Part shown: one piece after another, positions 1-7,999 of the stretch
Position numbering within the stretch: position 1 is the first letter of the stretch
Layout: every line of letters begins with the position of its first letter
Assembly (NCBI GenBank): GCA_030765455.1
Contig: JAVCCM010000085.1
Coordinates: 1 to 64,000, forward strand
Length of the DNA stretch: 64,000 nt
Source of the DNA: Candidatus Electryonea clarkiae
GTDB taxonomy: Bacteria > Electryoneota > Electryoneia > Electryoneales > Electryoneaceae
Reading direction: 5' to 3'
Translations under genes and position numbers: made by a program
Notes under the pieces: model-generated
Databases searched by the model: none
Told to the model about the DNA's origin: nothing
What the model saw: the letters and a program-made list of their open reading frames with translations, nothing else

Positions 1-562
1 TATTTGATCTTATTTCTTTCGCCCCTGCGGGGCTGAATAAATTCTGATTACATCTCCCGGCGCTTACGCACCGGGCTAAATGATTTCGCTCCGCTGGAGC
101 TTCTGGATTTTGTACTATTGGAGCTTCGGATATTGTTCTGTTGGAGCTTCGGATATTGTTCTGTTGGAGCTTCGGATATTGTTCTGTTGGAGCTTCTGCA
201 TTTTACTCCATGCGTTTCGTTATTTTGTTTCGCTGGATTTTCTGCATCTTACCTCGCGGTGCATTGATCTTTCTCTCCTCCTTCCTCATCGCATTACTGG
301 AAAAACGCCAGGATTCAACTATAATTAACCAATCGCTTTAAGTTTGTACCGGGTATGAAATGCCGTATCGGGAAGAGAGTGCCTGTTGAATACTCTCAAC
401 AACCTGGAACTCAACCAAAGGGATTTACTGGAAAAACAGGAAATTCACTGCCAATAGAAATAATTTTATGTGCTAAAACTAATGAAAACACGATTAATCA
501 CAACAGGCATGTAGATTGCTTTTCATATTTGAAACAGCAATCGACTCATGAAAAGGTAAAGA
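1..562. other. Intergenic region with decayed palindromic repeats
   Basis: I find no convincing gene here. Open frames exist, but they run through the tandem repeat or through low-complexity text and match nothing I recognise. The first 110 bases hold short GC-rich hairpins (CCCCTGCGGGG at about 22-32, CCGGCGCTTACGCACCGG at about 58-75) like the decayed palindromes seen in other gaps of this window, for example near 33.7 kb and 36.2 kb. A 23-bp tandem repeat follows at 118-196. The bases just before 563 contain AAAGG, which serves as ribosome-binding site for the STAS gene. Confidence 0.5.
118..196. repeat. 23-bp tandem repeat, three full copies plus a partial one
   Basis: The unit TTGGAGCTTCGGATATTGTT plus CTG is repeated exactly at 118-140, 141-163 and 164-186, then partly at 187-196 before the sequence diverges. 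A related stretch (CTGGAGCTTCTGGATTTTG) lies just upstream at about 94-112, so the array probably grew from a pre-existing GGAGCTTC motif. Copies are directly adjacent with no spacers, so this is not CRISPR. It lies in the gap upstream of the STAS gene. Confidence 0.85.
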
Positions 563-943
563 ATGAAATTCACATCATACGCAAGCAGGATCCACGGGGA
601 AACAGCATACATTTTTGGCGGGAAAGCCCTCGATTTCGATCTTGGTGGCGGGCTTGAAGAGACTATGCAGACCTTTATCAACACAGGGGTATGTCGGATC
701 GTCCTGACAATGCGTGGCATGAAATTCCTCCATTCCACACTGTTTGCCGGTCTTCTCGCAATTCAAAAACAATTGGAAGAATTGGGCGGAGACCTCATCC
801 TTGCAGAAGTTCCCTGGTTCGTTCAGATGATGTTGGAAGAAATGGGTCTGCTGCATCGTTTCGCTATCGTACCTAATGAACTTACCGTTACAAGAGCTGA
901 AAATATAAAGATTGATCTGAATAATGTGATACTGCCGGGTTGA
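563..943 (+). CDS. STAS-domain protein (anti-sigma-factor-antagonist-like)
   Basis: The 126-residue protein is a single STAS domain. A beta-rich start is followed by 'CRIVLTMRGMKFLHSTLFAG', which matches the family's central strand and the loop that carries the phospho-acceptor Ser in SpoIIAA-type antagonists (usually DSSG). Here the loop reads HSTLF, so the acceptor may be Ser or Thr or may be lost. The helix 'LLAIQKQLEELGGDLILAEV' and the end 'LLHRFAIVPNELTV' complete the fold. Start ATG at 563 has AAAGG about 9 nt upstream. No kinase or phosphatase partner lies next to it, so its target is unknown. The family is known for partner switching, but the role here is inferred. Confidence 0.75.
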   Translation: MKFTSYASRIHGETAYIFGGKALDFDLGGGLEETMQTFINTGVCRIVLTMRGMKFLHSTLFAGLLAIQKQLEELGGDLILAEVPWFVQMMLEEMGLLHRFAIVPNELTVTRAENIKIDLNNVILPG

Positions 944-1129
944 GTATGATGTTCTTCTCAATTGTCAATTCTCATCTGTCTAGTTAACCGCTTAAATAAT
1001 AGACAATTCCACCACTGAGAGCCAACCTGTTGATTCTCCCTGTTTTACTTGGAAACATGTGAAATTTTTATTTATACTTGCAAAACTTCATTTCTTGGAT
1101 TCGAAATTCTCAAACTGAAAGAGAAGCTC

Positions 1130-2035
1130 ATGAATGTTATCGAACTGGAAAAGGTAACCAAAACCTTTGACAAACTCGTCGCAGTCGATGATCTGTCCTT
1201 AGCCGTTCCGCAGGGAAGTATATACGGTTTTATTGGTCCAAATGGTTCAGGCAAGACTACCACCCTTCGTATGATTATGAACATTTTCTACCCCGACAGC
1301 GGTTCAATTCGTGTATTTGGCAAGGAATCTCAAGGTTCATCGAATAATCGAATATGTTACCTGCCTGAGGAGCGCGGACTCTATAAAAAGATGAAAGTTA
1401 GAGAGATCCTGAAGTTCTATGGCAACCTGAAAAACGGTAAAAACCTTGACAAGGAAATCGAATTCTGGCTTGATGCTCTCGATTTATCCGAATGGGCGGA
1501 CAAAAAAATATCAACGTTAAGTAAAGGCTTAAGCCAGAAAATTCAGTTTATAGCGACAGTGGTTTCCCGCCCTGAGCTGTTAATACTCGATGAACCATTT
1601 ACCGGTCTTGATCCCGTGAATACAGATGTGATCAAGGATGAAGTATTAAAACTGCAGGATCGTGGTACTACAATTATCTTCAGTACACATGATATGGGTA
1701 TAGCTGAAAAAATGTGTGATTTCATCTTTATGATTTTCAAAGGGAAGAAAGTTCTGGACGGTACGCTATCATCAATCCAGGACAAATACGGCAGTGATAC
1801 ACTCAGGATGAGCTGCAAGGACGGCATTTCCGCCCTCAAGGACCTGGATGGAGTGGACAAGATAAACGATTTCGGTCAGACCCAGGAATTGCATATGAAC
1901 GGAGAATGTGATTCACAAAATGTACTTTCTCAAATCATGTCACGAACAAGTGTTGACAGCTTTGAAATCGCAAGACCGTCGCTCCATGACATATTTGTCC
2001 GAATTGCCAGACCTGAACATGAAGAACAACATTAA
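1130..2035 (+). CDS. ABC transporter ATP-binding protein (DrrA/NatA type)
   Basis: ATPase subunit of an ABC-2 type exporter, 301 residues. Walker A is GPNGSGKTT, the signature is LSKGLSQ, Walker B is LLILDEP and the switch His lies in STHD. A C-terminal domain of about 80 residues resembles the DUF4162 tail of NatA/DrrA-like ATPases. An upstream ATG at 1049 exists, but the start at 1130 begins directly with the ABC domain (MNVIELEKVTKTF) and has GAAAGAGAAG before it, so I prefer it. The partner permease starts at 2177. The 141-bp gap between them contains a REP palindrome, unusual inside a two-gene unit. Substrate unknown; Na+, drugs or lipids are all possible. Confidence 0.9.
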   Translation: MNVIELEKVTKTFDKLVAVDDLSLAVPQGSIYGFIGPNGSGKTTTLRMIMNIFYPDSGSIRVFGKESQGSSNNRICYLPEERGLYKKMKVREILKFYGNLKNGKNLDKEIEFWLDALDLSEWADKKISTLSKGLSQKIQFIATVVSRPELLILDEPFTGLDPVNTDVIKDEVLKLQDRGTTIIFSTHDMGIAEKMCDFIFMIFKGKKVLDGTLSSIQDKYGSDTLRMSCKDGISALKDLDGVDKINDFGQTQELHMNGECDSQNVLSQIMSRTSVDSFEIARPSLHDIFVRIARPEHEEQH

Positions 2036-2080
2036 GCTGCACTATTGTAGTTCTCAAAAGTAAAGTTCGTTCGATTATTA

Positions 2081-2108
2081 GTGTGCCCCGGACAGCTTGA
2101 TGTCCGGG
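2081..2108. repeat. Solo REP palindrome, identical to the RAYT-flanking REPs
   Basis: This 28-nt element starts GTGTGCC and contains CCCGGACA-GCTTGA-TGTCCGGG, an 8-bp stem with a 6-nt loop. It is base-for-base identical to 62866-62893 and to the reverse complement of 63494-63521, which frame the RAYT transposase gene. It sits between the ABC ATPase and permease genes. A reading frame starting inside it (2081) is artefactual: its first residues simply translate the palindrome. Confidence 0.9.
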
Positions 2109-2176
2109 AAATACTAACCGATCCTAAAACAAGCATTATTATCAAGAACTACTATAGTACGAAGAGGAGAGAGAAA

Positions 2177-3490
2177 ATGTATAAAACATTCATAATAGCA
2201 AGAATGGAATATTTATCTACCCTGAAAAGCAAAAGTTTCGTAATAATTATGCTGATGGCGCCAATAATTATGAGCGGAAGCGGCTTAACCATGAAGCTTC
2301 TTGAGAATAAAGTTGATACAACTGACAAAAAAATTGCAGTTATAGACAGGTCAGGAGTAATAATAGAACATCTTGTCGAAGCCGCGAAGACACGCAATGA
2401 ATCGGAAATGTTCGATGAAGAGAGCGGAAAGAAAATAAAACCGGCTTACATTTTCGAAAGCGTTGAACCAGCGGAAAATCAACAGTCACAACAACTGGAG
2501 TTATCAGATCAGGTTCGTAATGGCAGTCTGCATGGATTCCTTGATATAGGTTCTGATGTACTTCATCCGGGAGAAAATCAGGAAACTCGAAGAATAACAT
2601 ATCATTCCAAGAATTCATCAATTGATCAAGTGCGTTACTGGCTGCAAAGCAGGATTAACATACAACTCCGGCGATTACGGCTGGCAGAAGTGGAGGTTGA
2701 GGAATCAGTCATTGATGATGTTTTAACATGGCTGGATACAGAGGCGTTAGGTCTTACATCCATTGATGAAGAAACCGGTGACATCAAGGATGCTCAACGC
2801 AGCAGTGAAATACAAAGCATTCTGATCCCGGTGATTTTCGGAATGATCATGTATTTATTGATATTAATGGGATCGATATCGCAGCTTCAGTCGGTAATGG
2901 AAGAGAAATCGCAACGGATCGCCGAGGTACTGCTCGGATCAGTCAAGCCATTCGAGTTAATGATGGGAAAATTAGGAGGGGGAGTAGGCATTGCCATGAC
3001 GGTTTCATTATTCTATGTAATACTGGCAGTTATTGCTGTTAACTACTGGGGATATGAAGAGTTTATACCTTATGCTGTGCTGCCGTGGTTCTTTGTCTTC
3101 ACGTTTTTTGCTATCGTTATGTTTGGAGCAATAAATGCAGCGTTGGGGGCAACCTGTAATGATCCTAAAGATGCGCAGAGTATGACTTTTCCTGCCCTGC
3201 TTCCGGTAATAATTCCCCTGTTTGTCATGATCCCGGTAATTCAGCAGCCATTGACCGGTTTTGCTACCGGTATGTCCCTTTTTCCATTGTTCACACCGAT
3301 GCTGATGACAATGCGAGTCGCCACACCTACAGGAATCCCCATGTGGCAGCCCTGGGTCGGCTTGGCGGGAGTGATCATTTTCGCCCTGTTCTTCATCTGG
3401 GTGGGAGGAAGAATATTCAGAGTAGGTATCCTGATGCAAGGACAACCACCAAAGCTGTCAAACCTGATCCGCTGGGCTATTAAGGGATAA
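2177..3490 (+). CDS. ABC-2 type permease (NatB/YhaP-like)
   Basis: Membrane partner of the ATPase upstream, 437 residues from ATG 2177, which has AGAGGAGAGAG before it. One N-terminal membrane segment (about residues 20-40) is followed by a large extracytoplasmic domain of about 190 residues, then five or so membrane segments. The sequence 'MEEKSQRIAEVLLGSVKPFE' is the conserved coupling region of the NatB/YhaP family (EEKxxRxxEVLLSSVxP). The family exports Na+ or unidentified compounds; no substrate can be deduced here. The gene converges on the GIY-YIG gene at 3640. Confidence 0.88.
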   Translation: MYKTFIIARMEYLSTLKSKSFVIIMLMAPIIMSGSGLTMKLLENKVDTTDKKIAVIDRSGVIIEHLVEAAKTRNESEMFDEESGKKIKPAYIFESVEPAENQQSQQLELSDQVRNGSLHGFLDIGSDVLHPGENQETRRITYHSKNSSIDQVRYWLQSRINIQLRRLRLAEVEVEESVIDDVLTWLDTEALGLTSIDEETGDIKDAQRSSEIQSILIPVIFGMIMYLLILMGSISQLQSVMEEKSQRIAEVLLGSVKPFELMMGKLGGGVGIAMTVSLFYVILAVIAVNYWGYEEFIPYAVLPWFFVFTFFAIVMFGAINAALGATCNDPKDAQSMTFPALLPVIIPLFVMIPVIQQPLTGFATGMSLFPLFTPMLMTMRVATPTGIPMWQPWVGLAGVIIFALFFIWVGGRIFRVGILMQGQPPKLSNLIRWAIKG

Positions 3491-3639
3491 TGACAATAAT
3501 AAATGAAGCTCAGATATGGAGAAGTTATAGTAATACCTGGGATGTGCAACTGCTGCGATTGGCAATTATTGGTGTTAAATATTAGTTATTGGCGATTAAT
3601 ACCATTCGGGGAGAATGTTTATACTTGAAAATCTATGGA

Positions 3640-4362
3640 TTACATAAATTTTCTTCGTCTAAAGGCTTGCAGTTCATTTTGTGAAAGTTCAAACCATTCT
3701 CCGCCTTTACGTTTTTCTTTGAAACGATCATGCCAGTATTTCTCTATTCCTACAGGGTCGTCTGTTTTGATTTTATGAACGAGGCTGGGTTTCTCAGGTA
3801 GTTGGATTTTAAGTTCGTATTCTCGTTTTTCGGGACTGACACTTCTACCTATCTTGTAATGTTTCCCCGATTTAATTAAATAAACAAATCCAAATTCAGT
3901 TTCTTGTTCATTTTTGTCTTCAGATAGGTGTAAGCTAGTTTTTGTAATGGCATTCTTACATGCATCTACAATAAGATTCTCGACATCATTATCTTCACAG
4001 TATTTTAGAACAACACGTATCAGTTCTTCTTTTCGACCAAAACGGGAAAAAGTATTATGGCTTGGAAAATTCTTGTCTTGACGCGCTTTGAGTTTTCGCT
4101 CAAGAGCAGTGGGGAAATGACCCCGCTCTTCAATGAGTTCGATGAGCTTCTGAATTAAGAAATCATCTTTATAGGCAGACTGCATTTGATTAGGTTTGTA
4201 TCCAGCTTCAATAATTAATTCGTTCCAACGAATCCAATACTTACCAGCCCAGTCTGAGGGCTTTATCCCTGTAAATTTCTCAAACCTTTCTCTTCCGAGA
4301 GGTTTACCACCGTTTTCTTCAGCGGTACGTTTTATTTCAGAAAGAATATAATCTTTGTCCAT
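3640..4362 (-). CDS. GIY-YIG (T5orf172/Mug113-like) protein with homing-endonuclease-associated repeats
   Basis: 240 residues. The N-terminal two thirds contain two copies of a 50-60 residue helical unit (about 1-60 and 65-120; 'GGKPLGRERFEKFTG...W' and 'RGHFPTALERKLK...F'), resembling the homing-endonuclease-associated repeat thought to bind DNA. The C-terminal part from about 157 is a GIY-YIG-like fold of the T5orf172/Mug113 type: FVYLIKSGKHYKIGRS, Arg180, and GGEWFEL near the end. Family knowledge suggests a site-specific nuclease or a degenerate DNA-binding relative. It stands alone beside a serpin fragment and a toxin-antitoxin pair, which suggests an accessory patch. No phage genes lie near. 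Exact function unknown. Confidence 0.7.
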   Translation of the reverse strand: MDKDYILSEIKRTAEENGGKPLGRERFEKFTGIKPSDWAGKYWIRWNELIIEAGYKPNQMQSAYKDDFLIQKLIELIEERGHFPTALERKLKARQDKNFPSHNTFSRFGRKEELIRVVLKYCEDNDVENLIVDACKNAITKTSLHLSEDKNEQETEFGFVYLIKSGKHYKIGRSVSPEKREYELKIQLPEKPSLVHKIKTDDPVGIEKYWHDRFKEKRKGGEWFELSQNELQAFRRRKFM

Positions 4363-4426
4363 GATGAAAATCTTTCTTTTTGTTAATATTAAATAATGGT
4401 ATTCATTATTTCGTCACGTGTACTTG

Positions 4427-4505
4427 TTATTCTTGCCAGACTGGATTGACGACTTTGCCCATGAAAAGGATCGTACCTGATTCTCTCTCGTGAATGACAA
4501 TGACG
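4427..4505 (-). pseudogene. Serpin 3'-end fragment
   Basis: On the minus strand the last 25 or so codons read VIVIHERESGTILFMGKVVN followed by PVWQE and TAA. This matches the C-terminus of the intact serpin at 9033-10274 (VFVIHEKESGTILFMGKVVN, PVWQE, TAA) with about ten base differences over some 73 nt. Upstream of about 4505 the similarity stops, and the antitoxin gene ends 14 nt further on. It is therefore the tail of a second serpin gene whose body has been lost, probably by recombination or when the toxin-antitoxin module arrived. Amino acids are better kept than third positions, so the two serpins diverged before the loss. Confidence 0.85.
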
Positions 4506-4518
4506 CTCGTGTTGTCCC

Positions 4519-4836
4519 TCAATTTCCACCAACTGGGACTCTTGAAAAACGACGAACAGTGTCTAACACAGCCTCAGGATATTTTGCAGCGACAAGCAAC
4601 AGGACACGTGCAGCACCCTCGGGCTTACGTCTGCCTTGTTCCCAATTCCGCAGAGTGGAAACACTTATACCAAGCATTTTAGCAAACTTGGTCTGTGATA
4701 AGCCGTAATGATCCCTGATTAATCGCACGTCCGGTTGATCAAGACGAAAGATTCGATCAGGTTCTGTTTCTCCACGCAGTATTTCGCCGCCCTGCTTAAC
4801 ACTCTCCAAGAGTTCATCAAAAAGCGCTTTTTTCAT
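4519..4836 (-). CDS. HTH antitoxin (HigA/NadS-like)
   Basis: 105-residue Xre/Cro-type helix-turn-helix protein. The helix-turn-helix is 'IRDHYGLSQTKFAKMLGIS' followed by STLRNWEQGRRKPEG, the typical second and recognition helices of antitoxins paired with the COG4737 RelE-like toxins. The N-terminal stretch 'LFDELLESVKQGGEILRGE' is the usual pre-HTH segment. Its start overlaps the toxin's stop by 4 nt (ATGA), the toxin-first order of higBA. It should bind and silence the toxin and repress its own promoter (family knowledge). The stop lies only 14 nt from the serpin fragment. Confidence 0.85.
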   Translation of the reverse strand: MKKALFDELLESVKQGGEILRGETEPDRIFRLDQPDVRLIRDHYGLSQTKFAKMLGISVSTLRNWEQGRRKPEGAARVLLLVAAKYPEAVLDTVRRFSRVPVGGN

Positions 4837-5078
4837 TTTAGTTCCTGTTCCACAACTGATTTCAATATCTTTAACTGTTCAGGAGTCAAATCATCCTGTA
4901 CATTCTTTGGATAAATAAACAGCATAAGAAGCATGTTTTGTGATGGTATCCAATAATAAATCACTCGAACTCCACCTCTTTTTCCTCGCCCTGAAAAACT
5001 CCATCGAATTTTTCGTAATCCTCCACTGCCACGGATAATATTTCCTTTTTCAGGATTAACTATCAGTTCGTTTTGCAA
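4833..5078 (-). CDS. RelE/HigB-like toxin, 5' end possibly lost
   Basis: The conserved core 'GLRKIRWSFSGRGKRGGVRV' then IYYW, and the ending LTPEQLKILKSVVEQELK, identify the COG4737 family of RelE-superfamily mRNA interferases. Family members are about 100-110 residues; from the first usable start, TTG at 5078, there are only 81. The frame stays open upstream and encodes LLPSNAIADTEYQQLQ, which fits the family's N-terminal region, but it then runs into the palindromic element at 5131-5198 and a stop without any ATG. The first ten or so family residues are missing. So either translation begins at the TTG and yields a short toxin, or the gene was broken by the repeat. Confidence 0.7.
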   Translation of the reverse strand: MQNELIVNPEKGNIIRGSGGLRKIRWSFSGRGKRGGVRVIYYWIPSQNMLLMLFIYPKNVQDDLTPEQLKILKSVVEQELK

Positions 5079-5130
5079 CTGTTGATACTCTGTGTCTGCT
5101 ATAGCATTGCTCGGAAGTAAGTTCGCATGT

Positions 5131-5198
5131 TGTAGGGGCAGGATTTATCCGCCCAGTCCTATTGACTCGATCACGGGCGGATAAATCCTGCCCCTACA
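5131..5198. repeat. Inverted repeat with 24-bp perfect arms
   Basis: Left arm 5131-5154 (TGTAGGGGCAGGATTTATCC plus GCCC) and right arm 5175-5198 are exact reverse complements around a 20-bp centre. The short perfect arms and absence of coding capacity suggest a miniature, REP/BIME-like element. It lies at the start of the toxin gene and downstream of the lipase-GlpD stop, so it could also fold in the 3' end of that transcript. CATGT occurs on both sides (5126-5130, 5203-5207), a possible but weak target duplication. Confidence 0.85.
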
Positions 5199-5320
5199 TT
5201 CCCATGTAACAAATGATATTCCTCATAGTCATGCGAATATGTTTGTTAGCATTGCTATTAATGCGAACAAAAACGTACTGAAGCATATTCAGATTATTTA
5301 CAGTGAATATATTTATTTGC

Positions 5321-7954
5321 TCAATGTTCAGTAGGTAGATAATTAGTAACCAGTTCCTGGTATTCCTTGACTTGTGATTTAATCCAGGCTTTGTTTTTCC
5401 CTAATTCATCCGCAAGAATTTTAGCAACATCTTCAGCGATCTCAGAACTGGCCCTGGCATCGAGGAGGAGGCACCTTGTTCTTCGTGCTAAAACATCTTC
5501 AATCGTTTGCGCCATCTCCTCACGTGCCGCCCAGACAACCATAGCCCCGGTAATTGGCAGCCGCTCATGCAGATATTTACCAAGTTTTGGAGTTTCATCA
5601 ATCATAGCTTCAATTTTGTAAGCATCAACACCATAATGTCCAAGTACTCCGAAAACGGGAAAATTTTGATCCCACCCGTGGATCGCAAGGTTTTTTGTCT
5701 GTGAGGGCACATAATCAAGCTGCGCGATTGCAGCAGCCTGGTCAATGGTTTCCTCTGCCATCAATCGATACGTTGTCCATTTTCCGCCAGTTATAGTGAC
5801 CAGCCCGGAAGATGAAATCAATATTTGATGTTCACGAGACAGCTCCGCTGTATTTTCCGCAGATTTTTGCATCACCAGGGGGCGGAGTCCTGCAAAGACA
5901 CTTTTTATATCGGCTGGTTCTGGATCTTTAGTAAGATACCTGGCAGCATTGGAAATTATAAAGGATATCTCCTCAGGCTGTGCCACGGGTTCAATATCCA
6001 ATGATTCTACTTCGGTATCTGTTGTGCCGATCACCACCTTTCCCAGCCAGGGAATCGCAAAGAGTACTCTGCCATCATCGGTGTGAGGCACCATGATTGC
6101 AGTGTCGCCACCCAGAAATGACCTGTCGAGAACAATATGAACACCACGGCTGGCTTTTATAATGGGTGTGCTCGCCGGATCGTCCAATCTCCTGATATTA
6201 TCAGTAAATACCCCGGTCGCATTGATCACACACCGGGCATTTATTTCGAATTCCTCATTAGACAAAGTATCTCTAACAACAACACCTTCAACGAAACCAT
6301 TGTTTTGAATTAGATGTTCCACCTCCATATAGTTGATTACCGTAGCGCCTTCATCCGCTGCTGTCTGTGCAAGGTTGATCACTAACCGGGCATCATCAAA
6401 TTGACCATCATGATATTGAACTCCTCCCTTTAAACCTTTGGTTTCGATCTGGGGAATTCTAATTTGCGTTTCTTCGGGGGAGAGGTTGATTGAAGGACCA
6501 AAGCCATGCCTGCCGGCAAGCATGTCGTACAATCTCAAACCTATACCGTAAAACGGTCCTTCCCACCAATCGTAATGTGGGACAACAAAAGGCTGGTCAT
6601 GTACAAGGTGTGGGGCGTTTTTCCTGAGGATTGCCCGCTCCCGCAAAGCTTCAAGAACCAGGGAGATATTTCCCTGCTGCAAGTATCGCACCCCGCCGTG
6701 AACCAATTTTGTACTGCGGCTGGAAGTCCCTTTTCCGAAATCGTATTGTTCGAGGAGTAAAGTTTTATAACCTCTGGATGCAGCCTCAACAGCAACACCC
6801 ATACCCGTTGCTCCACCGCCAACAACGATGAAGTCCCAGGAATCCGTGTTATTTTTAAGATGTGTAATCGCATTGTTCCGGTTGAGAATTGAGGCAGATT
6901 CTGGAATTGGCGCCGGAAGGAAATGCGGACTTTTAAATGTTGCGAGCTGCCCATTCATGGATGAAGACGGAGAGGTTGTGATATCTGGAGTTTTGCGACC
7001 TGTGAAGAAATTTCTCAAATTGCGTGTTGTCTTTTGCAGCCAGCTTTTTTTACGAGTACGCACAAACACACTGACTAATTCGACAAGCTCCTTTGTTCGC
7101 AAATAACCATATACTTTATGAGGGTTTCGATTCCTTCTATACTCGTAGTCATTTGCTACCGGCATATCGATTGGTTTTACTCCGAAGCTGTTACCACTGT
7201 AATCATCAGAAAGTCTAAAATCGAAGGCGACATTATCTTCGAGATCAGCGAGGTTATACCATGATTTTTTAATATTATCCGGTATTTGCAGCACCTTTCC
7301 AGCAGTGTGTTTGTCACTCCGCTCAGAACCCATTCTACCGATTACGACTGGAAAGCCCAGGGGTGAACCAATAGTAACAAGAGTATCAACCTGCAAATTC
7401 TGATTCATATCCAGAACGTCGAAAGCAATGATTGAACCCATCGAATGAGCTATAAGGAGGATACGTTCCCCCTGATGCTTCTGAAGGACTGTAATTAGAC
7501 GGTTACGAATTTCGTCCCTGGTCGTTGTAGAATTGTCAGGACTCAATTCGGAAGTGTAGTATGCATCAAGATCTTTGAAATAACGACGAATAAGACTGTC
7601 TGTCACGGATTGATAATTGATTGAAAAATCTTCATTCAGCAATATTTTGCTGATTTTTTCTTCCAAGAAATCGGCAATTCTTCTTTTCAGGTTGCGAGTG
7701 CTGGGACGAATCTCCCGCATACTTGGGACATAGGGATCTTCAAGGAAAAGAGGACTCTCATAATCGGATACCTCCGGATCTTGAGGGATAGGATGAAGGA
7801 TATCTGCCCAGTAAACAAGTTCAAAGTCCAAATCCTTTATATCTAATCCCCAGCGCTTTGCTCCTTCATGGATTGACTGAAACCACCATGTACTCAATAT
7901 ATGTTCAGGTGGCTTATTGCCAAGTCCGTGGATTCCAATAACTACATTCTTCAT
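5321..7954 (-). CDS. Fusion of alpha/beta-hydrolase (lipase-like) and glycerol-3-phosphate dehydrogenase GlpD
   Basis: 877 residues. Residues 1-310 form an alpha/beta hydrolase: oxyanion strand VVIGIHGLG, nucleophile elbow AHSMGS (Ser about 171) and a likely catalytic His in NPHKVYGY (about 279). A Pro/Ser-rich linker of about 50 residues follows. Residues 370-877 are a full-length FAD-dependent GlpD: FIVVGGGATGMG dinucleotide motif, KLVHGGVRYL, and GGKWTTYR near the end of the FAD domain, then the C-terminal helical domain. GlpD oxidises glycerol-3-phosphate to DHAP and feeds electrons to quinone. ATG 7954 has GGAGGG 6 nt upstream; a TTG one codon earlier is less likely. The GDPD gene lies 45 bp upstream on the same strand. 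I know of no standard protein with this arrangement. The lipase substrate is inferred. Confidence 0.88.
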   Translation of the reverse strand: MKNVVIGIHGLGNKPPEHILSTWWFQSIHEGAKRWGLDIKDLDFELVYWADILHPIPQDPEVSDYESPLFLEDPYVPSMREIRPSTRNLKRRIADFLEEKISKILLNEDFSINYQSVTDSLIRRYFKDLDAYYTSELSPDNSTTTRDEIRNRLITVLQKHQGERILLIAHSMGSIIAFDVLDMNQNLQVDTLVTIGSPLGFPVVIGRMGSERSDKHTAGKVLQIPDNIKKSWYNLADLEDNVAFDFRLSDDYSGNSFGVKPIDMPVANDYEYRRNRNPHKVYGYLRTKELVELVSVFVRTRKKSWLQKTTRNLRNFFTGRKTPDITTSPSSSMNGQLATFKSPHFLPAPIPESASILNRNNAITHLKNNTDSWDFIVVGGGATGMGVAVEAASRGYKTLLLEQYDFGKGTSSRSTKLVHGGVRYLQQGNISLVLEALRERAILRKNAPHLVHDQPFVVPHYDWWEGPFYGIGLRLYDMLAGRHGFGPSINLSPEETQIRIPQIETKGLKGGVQYHDGQFDDARLVINLAQTAADEGATVINYMEVEHLIQNNGFVEGVVVRDTLSNEEFEINARCVINATGVFTDNIRRLDDPASTPIIKASRGVHIVLDRSFLGGDTAIMVPHTDDGRVLFAIPWLGKVVIGTTDTEVESLDIEPVAQPEEISFIISNAARYLTKDPEPADIKSVFAGLRPLVMQKSAENTAELSREHQILISSSGLVTITGGKWTTYRLMAEETIDQAAAIAQLDYVPSQTKNLAIHGWDQNFPVFGVLGHYGVDAYKIEAMIDETPKLGKYLHERLPITGAMVVWAAREEMAQTIEDVLARRTRCLLLDARASSEIAEDVAKILADELGKNKAWIKSQVKEYQELVTNYLPTEH

Positions 7955-7999
7955 CAATATCCCTCCAAAGTTGCAGGTAGAAAAGAAAATATCAATTGT

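Noticed and set aside
118..196. Possible CRISPR array
   Set aside because: The repeats are directly adjacent with no spacers, only about 3.4 copies occur and no cas gene is in the window.
355..657. 100-residue open frame before and over the STAS gene
   Set aside because: It overlaps the STAS domain gene in another frame, has no recognisable domain and no ribosome-binding site.
2081..2176. Longer N-terminus for the ABC permease (MCPGQLDVRE...)
   Set aside because: These codons are a translation of the REP palindrome; ATG 2177 has a proper ribosome-binding site and starts the conserved protein.
3600..5200. A full defence island (restriction-modification, Cas, CBASS, retron)
   Set aside because: Only a GIY-YIG-like gene and a TA pair are present; no methylase, helicase, cyclase or reverse transcriptase is visible.
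5321..7954. Lipase and GlpD as two separate genes joined by error
   Set aside because: The frame is continuous through a Pro/Ser-rich linker with no internal stop and no ribosome-binding site at the joint, so a real fusion is the simpler reading, though reads should confirm it.
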